DNA of 64,000 nt from RGIG3002 sp964449325 (GCA_964449325.1 CAYUYJ010000001.1:310001-374000), one strand, 5' to 3'; shown: positions 1 to 8,966, counted from the stretch's first letter. The notes: generated from the sequence alone by a model not told the origin. Translations and numbers: made by a program.

Positions 1-1513
1 GAATATGAATATGCAATTCATCCAGCACTTCGAGGGCAATGTTTACCTGTCCCCTTCCACCATCCATCAAAAGCAAATCCGGGAATTTTGTAAAGCTTCC
101 GAATTCTCTTTCCAGTTCCTTTTCATCCAGCTCACGCTGTTCCTCCATTCCATGTACGAACCGCCTTGTCAGCACTTCCTTCATACATGCATAGTCATCG
201 GGGCCGGAAACGGTTTTAATTTTGAATTTCCGGTAATCACTGCGTTTGGGCTTGCCCTGTTCATAAACTACCATAGAGCCTACATTTGCAAAACCACTGA
301 TATTGGAAATATCGAATGCTTCCATGCGGTTAATGCGCTCCATTCCCAAAAGGGCTGCTATCTCCTTTGCCGCACCTATGGTTCTGCCTTCCTCACGTTT
401 AATTTTTTCCCGATCCTGACTTAAGACAAGACGAGCGTTCTGGGCTGCAAGCTCTACCAGCTTTTCTTTCGTTCCCTTCTTCGGAACACGGATATATACC
501 TTGCTTCCGCGCTTGCCGGACAGCCATTTTTCAAGAATTTCAACGTCTTCAATTTCTTCCTGTAGCATCAGTTCCTTAGGAATAAAGGGTGTGCCCGCAT
601 AAAACTGTTTCACAAAGTCCAGTAAAATCTGTGCCGATGGTGTACCTGACACATGTGTCATGTGAAAATGTTCCCTACCGATAAGTTTCCCGCCACGTAC
701 AAAAAACACCTGCACAATAGCGTCACTTTCATCCTTTGCGAGCGCGATAACATCTTTATCCTCCATATCGCTGTCTGTAATTTTCTGTTTTTGGGAAACC
801 TGTTTGACGCTGTTAAACAAATCCCGATAACGGGCAGCTTCTTCAAATTCCATATTTTCCGAAGCCTCCAGCATCTTTTTTTCTAAGTCTTTTAAAATTA
901 CATCATATTTTCCGTTTAAAAATTCCAGTGCCCTCGCTACCTGTTCCCCATACTGTTCTTTTGTTACATATCCCTGACAGGGTGCAAGACACTGCTTAAT
1001 ATGATAATTCAGACATGGTCTGTCATTTCCGATATCCTTTGGCAGATTTCGATTACAGGTTCTCAGCTGATACAGCTTATTTATCAGCTCTATTGTATCC
1101 TTCACAGCTCCGGCACTTGTAAAAGGTCCAAAATATCTGGATTTATCCTTTTTCATCTGTCGCGAAAAAAGCACTCGTGGATAATCTTCTCCTACTGTCA
1201 CTTTAATATAAGGATAGGTTTTATCATCCTTAAGCATCGTGTTATATTTGGGGCTGTGCTCCTTAATCAGATTGTTTTCCAGCACAAGTGCCTCTAATTC
1301 TGAATCTGTTACGATATATTCAAAACGGGCAATCAAGGTTACCATCTTATCAATCTGCGGACCTCGGCCGATATTTTTACGAAAATAGGAGCGTACACGA
1401 TTATGCAGATTAATGGCCTTTCCCACATAAATAATCGTATCACTTTCATCCCGCATAATATAGACCCCGGGATTCTTCGGAAGTTTTTTTAATTCTTCTT
1501 CAAAGTTAAACAT
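1..1513 (-). CDS. uvrC: Excinuclease ABC subunit C, 3' end cut by window edge
   Basis: UvrC makes both incisions around a lesion during nucleotide excision repair, with UvrA and UvrB. The ATG at 1513-1511 opens a frame that stays open to base 1, giving about 504 visible residues of a protein usually near 600. The start MFNFEEELKKLPKNPGVYIM leads into a GIY-YIG nuclease domain (GVY near residue 16, YVGKA near 29). A UVR segment (MEFEEAARYRDLF) follows near residue 200, and the start of the RNase H-like nuclease domain (AFDISNISG) is present. The C-terminal HhH region lies outside the window. The start overlaps the ftsH stop by 8 bases, which suggests translational coupling. Identity is confident from the domain order. 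Confidence 0.95.
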   Translation of the reverse strand, partial: MFNFEEELKKLPKNPGVYIMRDESDTIIYVGKAINLHNRVRSYFRKNIGRGPQIDKMVTLIARFEYIVTDSELEALVLENNLIKEHSPKYNTMLKDDKTYPYIKVTVGEDYPRVLFSRQMKKDKSRYFGPFTSAGAVKDTIELINKLYQLRTCNRNLPKDIGNDRPCLNYHIKQCLAPCQGYVTKEQYGEQVARALEFLNGKYDVILKDLEKKMLEASENMEFEEAARYRDLFNSVKQVSQKQKITDSDMEDKDVIALAKDESDAIVQVFFVRGGKLIGREHFHMTHVSGTPSAQILLDFVKQFYAGTPFIPKELMLQEEIEDVEILEKWLSGKRGSKVYIRVPKKGTKEKLVELAAQNARLVLSQDREKIKREEGRTIGAAKEIAALLGMERINRMEAFDISNISGFANVGSMVVYEQGKPKRSDYRKFKIKTVSGPDDYACMKEVLTRRFVHGMEEQRELDEKELEREFGSFTKFPDLLLMDGGRGQVNIALEVLDELHIHI

Positions 1514-3689
1514 CGTCTTTACCAACCGGATGTTCCAGACCGGACGGTGCCTGCGAAAAACGTCCTAATGGTTCGTCAATCGTATGACTAAAATTTTGTC
1601 CGACTGTTTCCTTGCATTCCGCTGTGTTGCACTGATTTGAGAATAAATCCTGCGACTTCTGCTCAGTCTCGTTATTTTCAACAGATTTTTCTCCGGAAAG
1701 ACTGATATCATCTTCTTTTTTCTCTTCTTCCGGTTCAGGAATACCTTTTTCCTGACGGAAAATCTGCATAAATTCTTTTCCTGTGATGGTTTCCTTTTCA
1801 ATCAAAAATGCTGCAAGCTTATCCATCAGGCTTCGGTTTTCTAAAAGCAGCTGTTTTGCTTTCTCATAGCTTTCCTTCAGAATTGCCATAACCTCTGTAT
1901 CTACATCCGCTGCAGTAACATCACTGCAATTCATAACGGTTCTGCCGTCCAAATATTTGCTTTCTACCGATTCCAGTCCTATTAATCCGAACTTCTTGCT
2001 CATACCATACTGGGTTACCATGGCACGGGCAATTCCCGTTGCCTTTTCGATATCGTTGGAAGCCCCTGTCGTTACCGTGTCAAATACAATTTCTTCTGCG
2101 GCACGTCCTGCTACAAGGCTTACAAGCATATCCCGAAGTTCTGCTTCGGTGTTCAGATATTTTTCTTCCTCCGGTACGTTCATAACATAGCCGAGTGCCC
2201 CCATGGTACGCGGCACAATTGTAATTTTCTGTACCGGTTCAGAATTTTTCTGTAAAGCACTGGTAAGGGCATGACCAATCTCATGATAAGATACGATTTT
2301 CCGCTCCTCTTTACTCATAATGCGGTCTTTCTTTTCTTTTCCTACAAGTACCTGTTCTACCGCTTCAAACAAATCCTTCTGGCAGACATACTCCCTGCCC
2401 ATTTTTACCGCATTAATAGCAGCTTCATTAATCATATTTGCCAAATCAGAGCCTACTGCACCGCTTGTGGCAAGAGCAATGGCATCCAAATCCACACTGT
2501 CATCCATCAGTACATCCTTGGCATGTACCTTTAATATTTCTACTCTTCCTTTTAAATCCGGCTTATCTACGATAATTCTTCTGTCGAAACGTCCCGGACG
2601 AAGCAATGCCTTGTCCAGAATTTCCGGTCTGTTTGTAGCGCCTAAAATCAAAATACCTTTGGAAGTATCAAAACCATCCATCTCCGAAAGAAGCTGATTC
2701 AGTGTCTGCTCCCTTTCTTCATTTCCGCCGCCGTACTTGGAATCACGGCTTCGTCCGATGGCATCAATTTCATCAATAAAAATAATACACGGTGCATTTT
2801 TGTTGGCTTCTTTGAACAAATCCCTAACACGGGAAGCACCTACACCTACATATAATTCAATAAAATCAGAACCCGTCAATGAGAAAAAGGGCACACCTGC
2901 TTCTCCTGCAACTGCTTTTGCAAGAAGCGTTTTACCGGTTCCGGGAGGTCCAACGAGAAGCGCACCTTTCGGAAGTTTTGCACCGATTTTGCTATATCTT
3001 CCGGGATTGTGCAAAAAGTCCACAACCTCCTGTAATGATTCCTTGGCTTCATCTTCGCCGGCTACATCCTTGAAGGTAATGCCGGTTTCCTTCTGCACGT
3101 ATACTTTTGCAGTAGATTTTCCTACCCCCATAGGTCCACCACCGCCTGAAACCTTCCTCATCAGAAAGCTTAATAAAATCCACACAAACACAAGCGGCAG
3201 TACATAGGTCAAAATAATGGAAAGCAGCATACCGGAATTATCCTGCACTTCTCCGCTTACTTCTACCCCCTTATCCAAAAGCCGCTTTGTGAGTGTCTCA
3301 TCCTCTTCTACTTTTCCCGTAAAATAAGTAACCGACGGAGTACCATAAAGGGAATTTCCTTTTTCTTGCATCGGATAAATATTAATCTGATCAGGCGTAA
3401 TCTGCACGCTCTTTACTTTGCCGTCTTCCACCATTTGTATAAATGCATTATAAGATATTTCCTTCTCTGTCCCGCCGGTCATCAGTTTCATGAAATAACT
3501 CATCAGTAACAGGGTAATCAGGGAAGCTATCAAAAAAAGTAATACATTTTGTCTTTTGGGACCCTGTCCGTTATTATTGCCCTGCCCGCCGTTTCCGTTC
3601 GGACCACCGTTCCCTCCGCCGTTATTATAGCCGTTTCCATTATTATAACCATTTCCGTTGTTATAATCATTTACATTATGATTGTCCAT
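1506..3689 (-). CDS. ftsH: ATP-dependent zinc metalloprotease FtsH
   Basis: FtsH is a membrane-anchored AAA+ hexameric protease for membrane-protein quality control and regulator turnover. The 727-residue protein has a Asn/Gly-rich tail (residues 7-43), a first membrane segment (about 49-68), an extracytoplasmic FtsH domain, and a second membrane segment (about 154-177). Walker A GPPGTGKT is at 247-254, Walker B IIFIDEID at 302-309, and the zinc motif is HEIGH at 469-473 (HEAGH is commoner). The polar C-terminal tail of roughly 80 residues is rich in Glu, Asn and Ser. It is longer than the usual 600-650 residues because of both tails. It is transcribed from its own promoter and overlaps uvrC downstream. 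Confidence 0.96.
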   Translation of the reverse strand: MDNHNVNDYNNGNGYNNGNGYNNGGGNGGPNGNGGQGNNNGQGPKRQNVLLFLIASLITLLLMSYFMKLMTGGTEKEISYNAFIQMVEDGKVKSVQITPDQINIYPMQEKGNSLYGTPSVTYFTGKVEEDETLTKRLLDKGVEVSGEVQDNSGMLLSIILTYVLPLVFVWILLSFLMRKVSGGGGPMGVGKSTAKVYVQKETGITFKDVAGEDEAKESLQEVVDFLHNPGRYSKIGAKLPKGALLVGPPGTGKTLLAKAVAGEAGVPFFSLTGSDFIELYVGVGASRVRDLFKEANKNAPCIIFIDEIDAIGRSRDSKYGGGNEEREQTLNQLLSEMDGFDTSKGILILGATNRPEILDKALLRPGRFDRRIIVDKPDLKGRVEILKVHAKDVLMDDSVDLDAIALATSGAVGSDLANMINEAAINAVKMGREYVCQKDLFEAVEQVLVGKEKKDRIMSKEERKIVSYHEIGHALTSALQKNSEPVQKITIVPRTMGALGYVMNVPEEEKYLNTEAELRDMLVSLVAGRAAEEIVFDTVTTGASNDIEKATGIARAMVTQYGMSKKFGLIGLESVESKYLDGRTVMNCSDVTAADVDTEVMAILKESYEKAKQLLLENRSLMDKLAAFLIEKETITGKEFMQIFRQEKGIPEPEEEKKEDDISLSGEKSVENNETEQKSQDLFSNQCNTAECKETVGQNFSHTIDEPLGRFSQAPSGLEHPVGKDDV

Positions 3690-3750
3690 TTAGTTCTCCA
3701 TTCTTTTGCCTATCTATAAATAAAATAAGGTTCTTCTCACATTTTCTTCT

Positions 3751-3779
3751 ATTATAAAGACAGGTTCTCCATTAATCAA
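3751..3779 (-). promoter_or_regulatory. Sigma-A promoter of ftsH-uvrC
   Basis: Read on the minus strand, TTGATT (3779-3774) and TATAAT (3756-3751) are separated by 17 bases. This lies about 60 bases before the ftsH start. The -10 box is a perfect consensus. Confidence 0.7.
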
Positions 3780-3838
3780 TAACGTATTTGTGAAAATCCG
3801 GACATAACTCTAAAAGATTTCTAAACTTTTATAACCGA

Positions 3839-5314
3839 TTAATTATGATTCATTCCTTTCATAACCGGCTCACTGGTTAAATCCACTCCAAGCTTTTTAA
3901 AGGTTTTTATATCTACATCCGTCAGCATAACCGAAGTATGCACCTGACAGCCCTTTAATTTAGGAAGCTGCTCCAGTGCTTTCCTTGCATTTTGATTATG
4001 CAGTGCAGAGACGGAAAGGGCAATCAATACTTCGTCCGTATGAAGGCGTGGATTTTTTCCTCCCAGATACTTGGTCTTCAGTTCCTGAATCGGTTCAATT
4101 GCCTCCGGCGAAATCAAATGCGTATCATGATCCACTTCTCCCAAATATTTCAGGGCATTTAACAACAATGCAGCCGATGCTCCCAGCAAATCCGTAGTCT
4201 TGGAGGTAATGATTGTTCCGTCCGAAAGTTCAATGGCAGCCGTCGGTACGCCCAGTTCTTCGGCACGTTTTTTCGCTGCAACAGTAACCTTTCTGTCATC
4301 CGTAGTAATCTTAGCCTGACCCAGTAAAAGTTCTATTTTGTAAACATCATTTTCTTTAGCCTTGCCCTTAATTACATCATTCATTGCCGTATAGTACCGA
4401 CGAATAATTTCCATATAAGAAGCTTCTTTACAAGCCTCATCATCCACGATACAGTTTCCTGCCATGTTTACTCCCATATCAGTAGGTGATTTATACGGAT
4501 TTTCTCCGTAAATTCTTTCAAAAATAGCATTCAGTACAGGGAAAATCTCAATATCACGATTATAATTTACCGTAGTTTCCCCATAAGCTTCCAAGTGAAA
4601 CGGGTCAATCATATTCACATCATTCAAATCTGCCGTTGCAGCTTCATAAGCAAGATTAATCGGATGCTTTAACGGAATATTCCAGATAGGGAAGGTTTCA
4701 TATTTGGCATAGCCGGCTTTAATGCCCCTCTTATTATCATGGTATAACTGTGAAAGACAGGTCGCCATTTTTCCGCTTCCCGGTCCCGGTGCAGTTACAA
4801 CCACTAATGGTCTTGTTGTTTCAATATATTCATTCTTTCCGAACCCTTCATCGCTGACAATCAACGGAATATTGGAAGGGTAACCGTCAATGGCATAATG
4901 CAAGTATACCTTCACATTCTTCTTTTCCAATTTTTCCTTAAATTCCATCGCACGAAGCTGTCCCGCATATCTGGTCAATACCACACTTCCCACATAAAGT
5001 CCACGATCCTCAAATTCCTTCATCAGTCTTTGCACGTCTTCATCATAGGTAATTCCCAAATCACCGCGTATTTTGTTTTTTTCAATATCGGCTGCATTGA
5101 TGACAATAACGATTTCGGCTCTGTCAGAAAGCTTCATCAACATACGCAGCTTGCTGTCAGGCTCAAAGCCGGGTAATACTCTTGATGCGTGATAATCATC
5201 AAACAACTTTCCTCCGAACTCCAAATACAATTTATCTCCGAACTTATTAATTCGTTCCTCAATATGTTCTGACTGCATTTTTAAATATTTTTCATTATCA
5301 AATCCTATTTTCAT
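3839..5314 (-). CDS. DUF1846 domain-containing protein
   Basis: This 491-residue soluble protein belongs by recognition to the DUF1846 family, common in Clostridia and streptococci; structures exist but I know of no settled function. It begins MKIGFDNEKYLKMQSEHIEE and contains TTRPLVVVTAPGPGSGKMAT near residue 175, a P-loop-like Gly-rich stretch (GPGSGK) that could bind a phosphate or nucleotide. It has no signal peptide or membrane segment. It is monocistronic, with its own promoter upstream and 149 bases before ftsH. The family call is confident; any activity would be guesswork. Confidence 0.85.
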   Translation of the reverse strand: MKIGFDNEKYLKMQSEHIEERINKFGDKLYLEFGGKLFDDYHASRVLPGFEPDSKLRMLMKLSDRAEIVIVINAADIEKNKIRGDLGITYDEDVQRLMKEFEDRGLYVGSVVLTRYAGQLRAMEFKEKLEKKNVKVYLHYAIDGYPSNIPLIVSDEGFGKNEYIETTRPLVVVTAPGPGSGKMATCLSQLYHDNKRGIKAGYAKYETFPIWNIPLKHPINLAYEAATADLNDVNMIDPFHLEAYGETTVNYNRDIEIFPVLNAIFERIYGENPYKSPTDMGVNMAGNCIVDDEACKEASYMEIIRRYYTAMNDVIKGKAKENDVYKIELLLGQAKITTDDRKVTVAAKKRAEELGVPTAAIELSDGTIITSKTTDLLGASAALLLNALKYLGEVDHDTHLISPEAIEPIQELKTKYLGGKNPRLHTDEVLIALSVSALHNQNARKALEQLPKLKGCQVHTSVMLTDVDIKTFKKLGVDLTSEPVMKGMNHN

Positions 5315-5358
5315 ATTTTCCCGTTTTTCCTTTAATTATTTTTTTACATACATTTTTT

Positions 5359-5367
5359 ATTGTAGCA
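5359..5367 (-). promoter_or_regulatory. Extended -10 promoter of the DUF1846 gene
   Basis: On the minus strand TGCTACAAT gives a TACAAT -10 box (5364-5359) with a TGn extension. No good -35 box is visible. It is about 45 bases before the start codon at 5314. Confidence 0.45.
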
Positions 5368-5398
5368 TAACCCCATGAATTATTCTATAAAAATGTTA

Positions 5399-5427
5399 TT
5401 GACATGCAAAAGAGCCGGTGCTAAAAT
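5399..5427 (+). promoter_or_regulatory. Sigma-A promoter of pyrG leader
   Basis: TTGACA at 5399-5404 and TAAAAT at 5422-5427 are spaced by 17 bases. Transcription should start near 5434, leaving a leader of about 165 bases before pyrG that contains two terminator-like hairpins. Confidence 0.75.
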
Positions 5428-5444
5428 CCAATTATTAAAGCAAA

Positions 5445-5479
5445 GGTGCTATGAGTTAGGGCTCATAGTATCTTTTTTT
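5445..5479 (+). terminator. First intrinsic terminator in pyrG leader
   Basis: An 11-pair stem (5445-5455 with 5462-5472, core CTATGAG/CTCATAG) with loop TTAGGG is followed directly by seven T residues (5473-5479). It starts only about 12 bases after the predicted transcription start, so a terminated product would be near 45 nt. Its place between promoter and gene suggests attenuation. Confidence 0.65.
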
Positions 5480-5518
5480 ATGTGATAGGAAATTGCTCTT
5501 ATGCAGGGAGAAGCTAAG

Positions 5519-5573
5519 GAGAATTTGCCTTGCAAATTCTCTTAGAAGTGTCGCTGCAGAGCGACACTTTTTT
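5519..5573 (+). terminator. Second hairpin pair and terminator in pyrG leader
   Basis: A perfect 10-pair hairpin (5519-5528 with 5532-5541, loop CTT) is followed by a second perfect 10-pair hairpin (5546-5555 with 5560-5569, loop GCAG) that runs into T residues at 5568-5573. The second has the form of an intrinsic terminator and ends 25 bases before the pyrG start. Confidence 0.6.
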
Positions 5574-5598
5574 ATTTCAAAGAAAGGCATGGTTTATT

Positions 5599-7200
5599 AT
5601 GAGTGTAAAATATGTATTTGTGACAGGCGGTGTTGTATCCGGACTGGGAAAAGGAATTACGGCAGCATCTTTGGGGCGTCTATTAAAAGCAAGAGGTTAC
5701 AAGGTAACCATGCAGAAATTCGATCCTTATATTAACATCGATCCCGGAACTATGAATCCGATTCAGCACGGCGAGGTTTTTGTTACTGATGACGGAGCGG
5801 AAACCGACCTTGATTTGGGTCATTATGAAAGATTTATTGATGAAAGTCTGGACAAAAATTCCAACGTAACTACCGGTAAAATTTACTGGTCTGTCCTGCA
5901 AAAAGAACGCCGCGGCGATTACGGCGGGGGAACGGTACAGGTCATTCCCCATATCACCAATGAGATTAAGAGTCGTTTTTATCGCAATTTTACGGATGAG
6001 GACACAAGAATTGCCATCATCGAAGTAGGCGGAACCGTGGGAGATATCGAAAGTCAGCCCTTCCTCGAATCTATCCGTCAGTTCCAGCATGAAGTTGGCA
6101 GGGAAAATGCGATTATGATTCACGTAACGCTGATTCCTTATCTACGTGCTTCTCAGGAAATGAAAACAAAACCCACTCAGGCAAGTGTTAAGGAATTGCA
6201 GGGGATGGGCATTCAGCCGGACATCATTGTATGCCGCAGCGAGTACGAAATTCCTCAAAGTTTAAAAGATAAAATTGCACTGTTCTGTAATGTACCGAGC
6301 AATCATGTATTGCAGAACTTAGATGTGGAATACTTATACGAAGCACCGCTTGCCATGGAAAAGGAACAACTTGCACAGGTGGCGTGCGAGTGTCTTCATT
6401 TAGATTGTCCCGAGCCGGATTTAACAGACTGGAAAGCCATGGTAGAAGCTTTAAGAACCCCTACAGAGGAAGTAACGATTGCCCTTGTAGGAAAATACAT
6501 TCAGCTTCACGATGCATATATCAGCGTTGTGGAAGCATTAAAGCATGGCGGCATCTCAAACAGAGCTACCGTAAATATTAAATGGATTGATTCGGAAACC
6601 GTTACCGATGAAAATGTGGACGAACTTCTTGGCGATACCAATGGTATCCTTGTACCGGGCGGCTTCGGTGACCGCGGCATTGAAGGAAAAATTAAGGCCA
6701 TCACCTATGCAAGAACACACAAAGTTCCGTTCCTCGGTCTCTGTCTCGGAATGCAGCTCTCCATCGTAGAATATGCAAGAAACGTAGTAGGTTATAGCGA
6801 TGCACACAGTATTGAACTGAATCCTTCCACTACCCATCCTGTAATCGCTCTAATGCCGGATCAGAGCGGAGTGGAGGACATCGGTGGTACATTGCGGCTT
6901 GGCTCTTATCCTTGTGTTTTGGACAAGACTTCAAAGGCATATGAACTGTATGGGGAAGAAACTATTCATGAACGTCACAGACATCGTTATGAGGTAAACA
7001 ACGATTACCGTGCGGTACTGATTGAAAAAGGCATGAAACTGTCCGGGTTGTCCCCTGACGGACGTATTGTGGAGATGTGTGAATTACCGGGACATCCGTT
7101 CTTTATTGCAACACAGGCACACCCGGAATTGAAATCCAGACCAAACAGACCTCATCCGTTATTCAAAGGCTTTGTGGAAGCTGCTTTAAAAAGTCAATAA
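5599..7200 (+). CDS. pyrG: CTP synthase
   Basis: PyrG aminates UTP to CTP using glutamine and ATP, the last step of de novo pyrimidine nucleotide synthesis. The start MSVKYVFVTGG at 5599 is preferred over an in-frame ATG 69 bases upstream, because AGAAAGG precedes it and the upstream part encodes the terminator hairpin. The 533-residue protein has the N-terminal synthase domain (GGVVSGLGKGITAASLG) and a C-terminal class I glutaminase domain with GGFGDRG, the nucleophile in GLCLGMQ (Cys382) and HPE near the end. It is transcribed alone, opposite to its neighbours. The leader suggests control by attenuation, as known for pyrG in Bacillus, but the CTP-sensing signal of that system is not evident. 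Confidence 0.97.
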   Translation: MSVKYVFVTGGVVSGLGKGITAASLGRLLKARGYKVTMQKFDPYINIDPGTMNPIQHGEVFVTDDGAETDLDLGHYERFIDESLDKNSNVTTGKIYWSVLQKERRGDYGGGTVQVIPHITNEIKSRFYRNFTDEDTRIAIIEVGGTVGDIESQPFLESIRQFQHEVGRENAIMIHVTLIPYLRASQEMKTKPTQASVKELQGMGIQPDIIVCRSEYEIPQSLKDKIALFCNVPSNHVLQNLDVEYLYEAPLAMEKEQLAQVACECLHLDCPEPDLTDWKAMVEALRTPTEEVTIALVGKYIQLHDAYISVVEALKHGGISNRATVNIKWIDSETVTDENVDELLGDTNGILVPGGFGDRGIEGKIKAITYARTHKVPFLGLCLGMQLSIVEYARNVVGYSDAHSIELNPSTTHPVIALMPDQSGVEDIGGTLRLGSYPCVLDKTSKAYELYGEETIHERHRHRYEVNNDYRAVLIEKGMKLSGLSPDGRIVEMCELPGHPFFIATQAHPELKSRPNRPHPLFKGFVEAALKSQ

Positions 7201-7220
7201 CCCCGCAGCAAACTGCGGGG
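7201..7220. terminator. Hairpin immediately after pyrG
   Basis: A perfect 8-pair stem CCCCGCAG/CTGCGGGG with a 4-base loop starts at the base after the pyrG stop codon. No strong T tract follows, so termination efficiency is uncertain. Confidence 0.5.
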
Positions 7221-7227
7221 TATTGAC

Positions 7228-7282
7228 CCTTGCGGCAGTCGTCAAGGTCATGCAAGCATGACTTTGACTCGTTGCTCGCAGG
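7228..7282. repeat. Nested inverted repeat between convergent genes
   Basis: A 12-pair inner stem (7242-7253 with 7256-7267, one G-T wobble, 2-base centre) sits inside looser outer arms (CCTTGCG at 7228-7234, CGCAGG at 7277-7282). It lies between pyrG and a convergent gene. It could be a bidirectional terminator lacking T tracts or a dispersed intergenic repeat. Confidence 0.4.
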
Positions 7283-7315
7283 AATAAATAGCAGGAAAAT
7301 ATCTGAGTTTTTAAT

Positions 7316-8146
7316 TTAGCGGCTCAGACAATAAATCAAAACTGCCTGCTGAATCTCCAACAAATATTTTTTGAAAGAATATCCCACAAAATATTTACTG
7401 TCAATCACTTCCGCCGAAACCTCTTCTCCCCGGAAAAAGGGCGGGCACGGATTCAATACGGCACCCGGATTCGCTGTATCCATAATTTCCGTTGTAATTC
7501 TATAATTTTGAAAAGCATCCAGTTTTTCCTTGCTTAAAGAATCCGTACATACAATATCTTTTCCCTGTATTGCCTCGTGTAAATTTTCAACATATTTTAC
7601 ACCGTCTATTGCATATTCCGAAGGACAACACTGTGTTAAAGAAAATCCCATCAGCTCAGAGGCTTCCTTCCACGCCCTTCCGATGTTTCCGTCTGCACCG
7701 ATAAAAAGAAAATTCTCCCCCGTAAAGTTATTACGTATTTTCGAAAGTGCATACATATCCGCCAGCATTTCACATGGATGATTTACATCCGTCATGGCAT
7801 TAACCACCGGAAAATCCGCATATTTTGCTATTTCCTCTAAAACCTCTATTGATTTATGACGCACAATAAGCGCATCCGTCCACTGGTTCAGATATCCTGT
7901 CACATCCTCCAATTTTTCCTTTTTATCCAAAGTAGCCGGCGGGAATAAGATGGTCTGACCTCCCAGCAGGTAAATTCCTTTTTCAAATGTAACCCTTGTC
8001 CGGATACTGGACTCCGGGAAAAACATCACAATCGTTTTTCCTTTTAAAAAATCAGTGTATTTTCCATTTTGTAAATCATCGGCAATTCGGAAAATCTCTT
8101 CCACGTCCTTTTTTTGATAATCACTTAACCGAATCAAATTTTTCAT
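7316..8146 (-). CDS. Aspartate/ornithine carbamoyltransferase family protein
   Basis: Members transfer a carbamoyl group from carbamoyl phosphate to an amino group. At 276 residues this is shorter than typical OTC or ATC (300-335). The carbamoyl-phosphate loop SSIRTR is at 46-51, a variant HPCE motif is at 123-126 (HPxQ is usual), and the substrate-loop position reads NPCPPFFRGEEVS. OTC has a distinctive HCLP motif there, so the substrate is uncertain. No other arginine genes are nearby. The gene overlaps the upstream hydrolase by 26 bases, which suggests co-expression. It may be a catabolic or specialised carbamoyltransferase rather than ArgF or PyrB. Confidence 0.75.
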   Translation of the reverse strand: MKNLIRLSDYQKKDVEEIFRIADDLQNGKYTDFLKGKTIVMFFPESSIRTRVTFEKGIYLLGGQTILFPPATLDKKEKLEDVTGYLNQWTDALIVRHKSIEVLEEIAKYADFPVVNAMTDVNHPCEMLADMYALSKIRNNFTGENFLFIGADGNIGRAWKEASELMGFSLTQCCPSEYAIDGVKYVENLHEAIQGKDIVCTDSLSKEKLDAFQNYRITTEIMDTANPGAVLNPCPPFFRGEEVSAEVIDSKYFVGYSFKKYLLEIQQAVLIYCLSR

Positions 8147-8843
8147 ATACGTTATTTTCTCCTTTTATAAAACTTCTGATAATCGTATTTACTACATCCG
8201 GAAATTCCCAGAAATAATTATGTCCTGCATTTTTAATTTCCACAATCCCGGCAGAATGCATCTGTCTTTTCCACAAAACCATGGATTCCTTTATTTCCTT
8301 TATATCATGCTGCGCAAACAAAAACAGAATCGGAACATCCTTGTATCTGTCCAAATCCGTCAACCGAAAATTCCTCCATGCATCCTTTTGTGTCTCACAT
8401 ACCAGTTTCCATGAAATGTGGTCTTTCTTATAGCGCTCTTTATTTTGTAACCATAAAAAAATACAACCCGCTTTTCTTGTATAAATCCAAAAAAGCGGTG
8501 TCTTTTTTATATTTGTGCTCCCAATGACACACTTCTCAATTCTTTGGGGTATTTTTGCCAAAATTAATTTTGCAGTCAGTCCTCCGTAGGAATGTGCAAT
8601 CAACACTACCTTTTCCTTTGGTGAAATAGCATCTACTAATTCTATAACTTCATCCGCCGCCCTTCTACAACTAAATATACCCTTTTTGTCACTGTTTCCA
8701 TGCTTCGGTAAATCTACAAAAATACAATGAAATTCTTCAAATAACCCAAACTGTTTCATATATGATTCAGACGTCGTAAATCCACCATGTATAAAGACAA
8801 GCAGTTTTCCTTCTTTATTTCCGAATTCTCTGTAAAATAACAT
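8121..8843 (-). CDS. Alpha/beta hydrolase
   Basis: This 240-residue alpha/beta-hydrolase fold protein starts MLFYREFGNKEGKLLVFIHG. The oxyanion HGG is near residue 20, the nucleophile elbow is AHSYGG near 104, the acid region lies around LFAQHD, and the His is in AGHNYF near 218. It lacks a signal peptide, so it is cytoplasmic. The substrate cannot be read from the sequence; esterase, lipase or peptidase are all possible. It is the first gene of a two-gene unit with the carbamoyltransferase-like protein, which starts inside its 3' end. Confidence 0.8.
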   Translation of the reverse strand: MLFYREFGNKEGKLLVFIHGGFTTSESYMKQFGLFEEFHCIFVDLPKHGNSDKKGIFSCRRAADEVIELVDAISPKEKVVLIAHSYGGLTAKLILAKIPQRIEKCVIGSTNIKKTPLFWIYTRKAGCIFLWLQNKERYKKDHISWKLVCETQKDAWRNFRLTDLDRYKDVPILFLFAQHDIKEIKESMVLWKRQMHSAGIVEIKNAGHNYFWEFPDVVNTIIRSFIKGENNVYEKFDSVK

Positions 8844-8919
8844 CTTTTCTCCTTAGTACTGTAAACTCAGGCAATCCTTTATTTAAAACGCCTGTTTTAT
8901 TTTATCATATTTTTCGCCC

Positions 8920-8956
8920 AAATAAAATAGAGACATAAGAAAAAATCTCATGCCTC
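8920..8956 (-). terminator. Intrinsic terminator after zinc-ribbon gene
   Basis: An 11-pair stem with wobbles (8946-8956 with 8930-8940) and a 5-base loop is followed on the minus strand by the T-rich tract TATTTTATTT (8929-8920). Confidence 0.6.
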
Positions 8957-8966
8957 CATCTGTGTT

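Noticed and set aside
5530..5598. PyrG start at 5530
   Set aside because: The extra 23 residues come from the terminator hairpin region, and family proteins begin at the VKYVFVTGG stretch.
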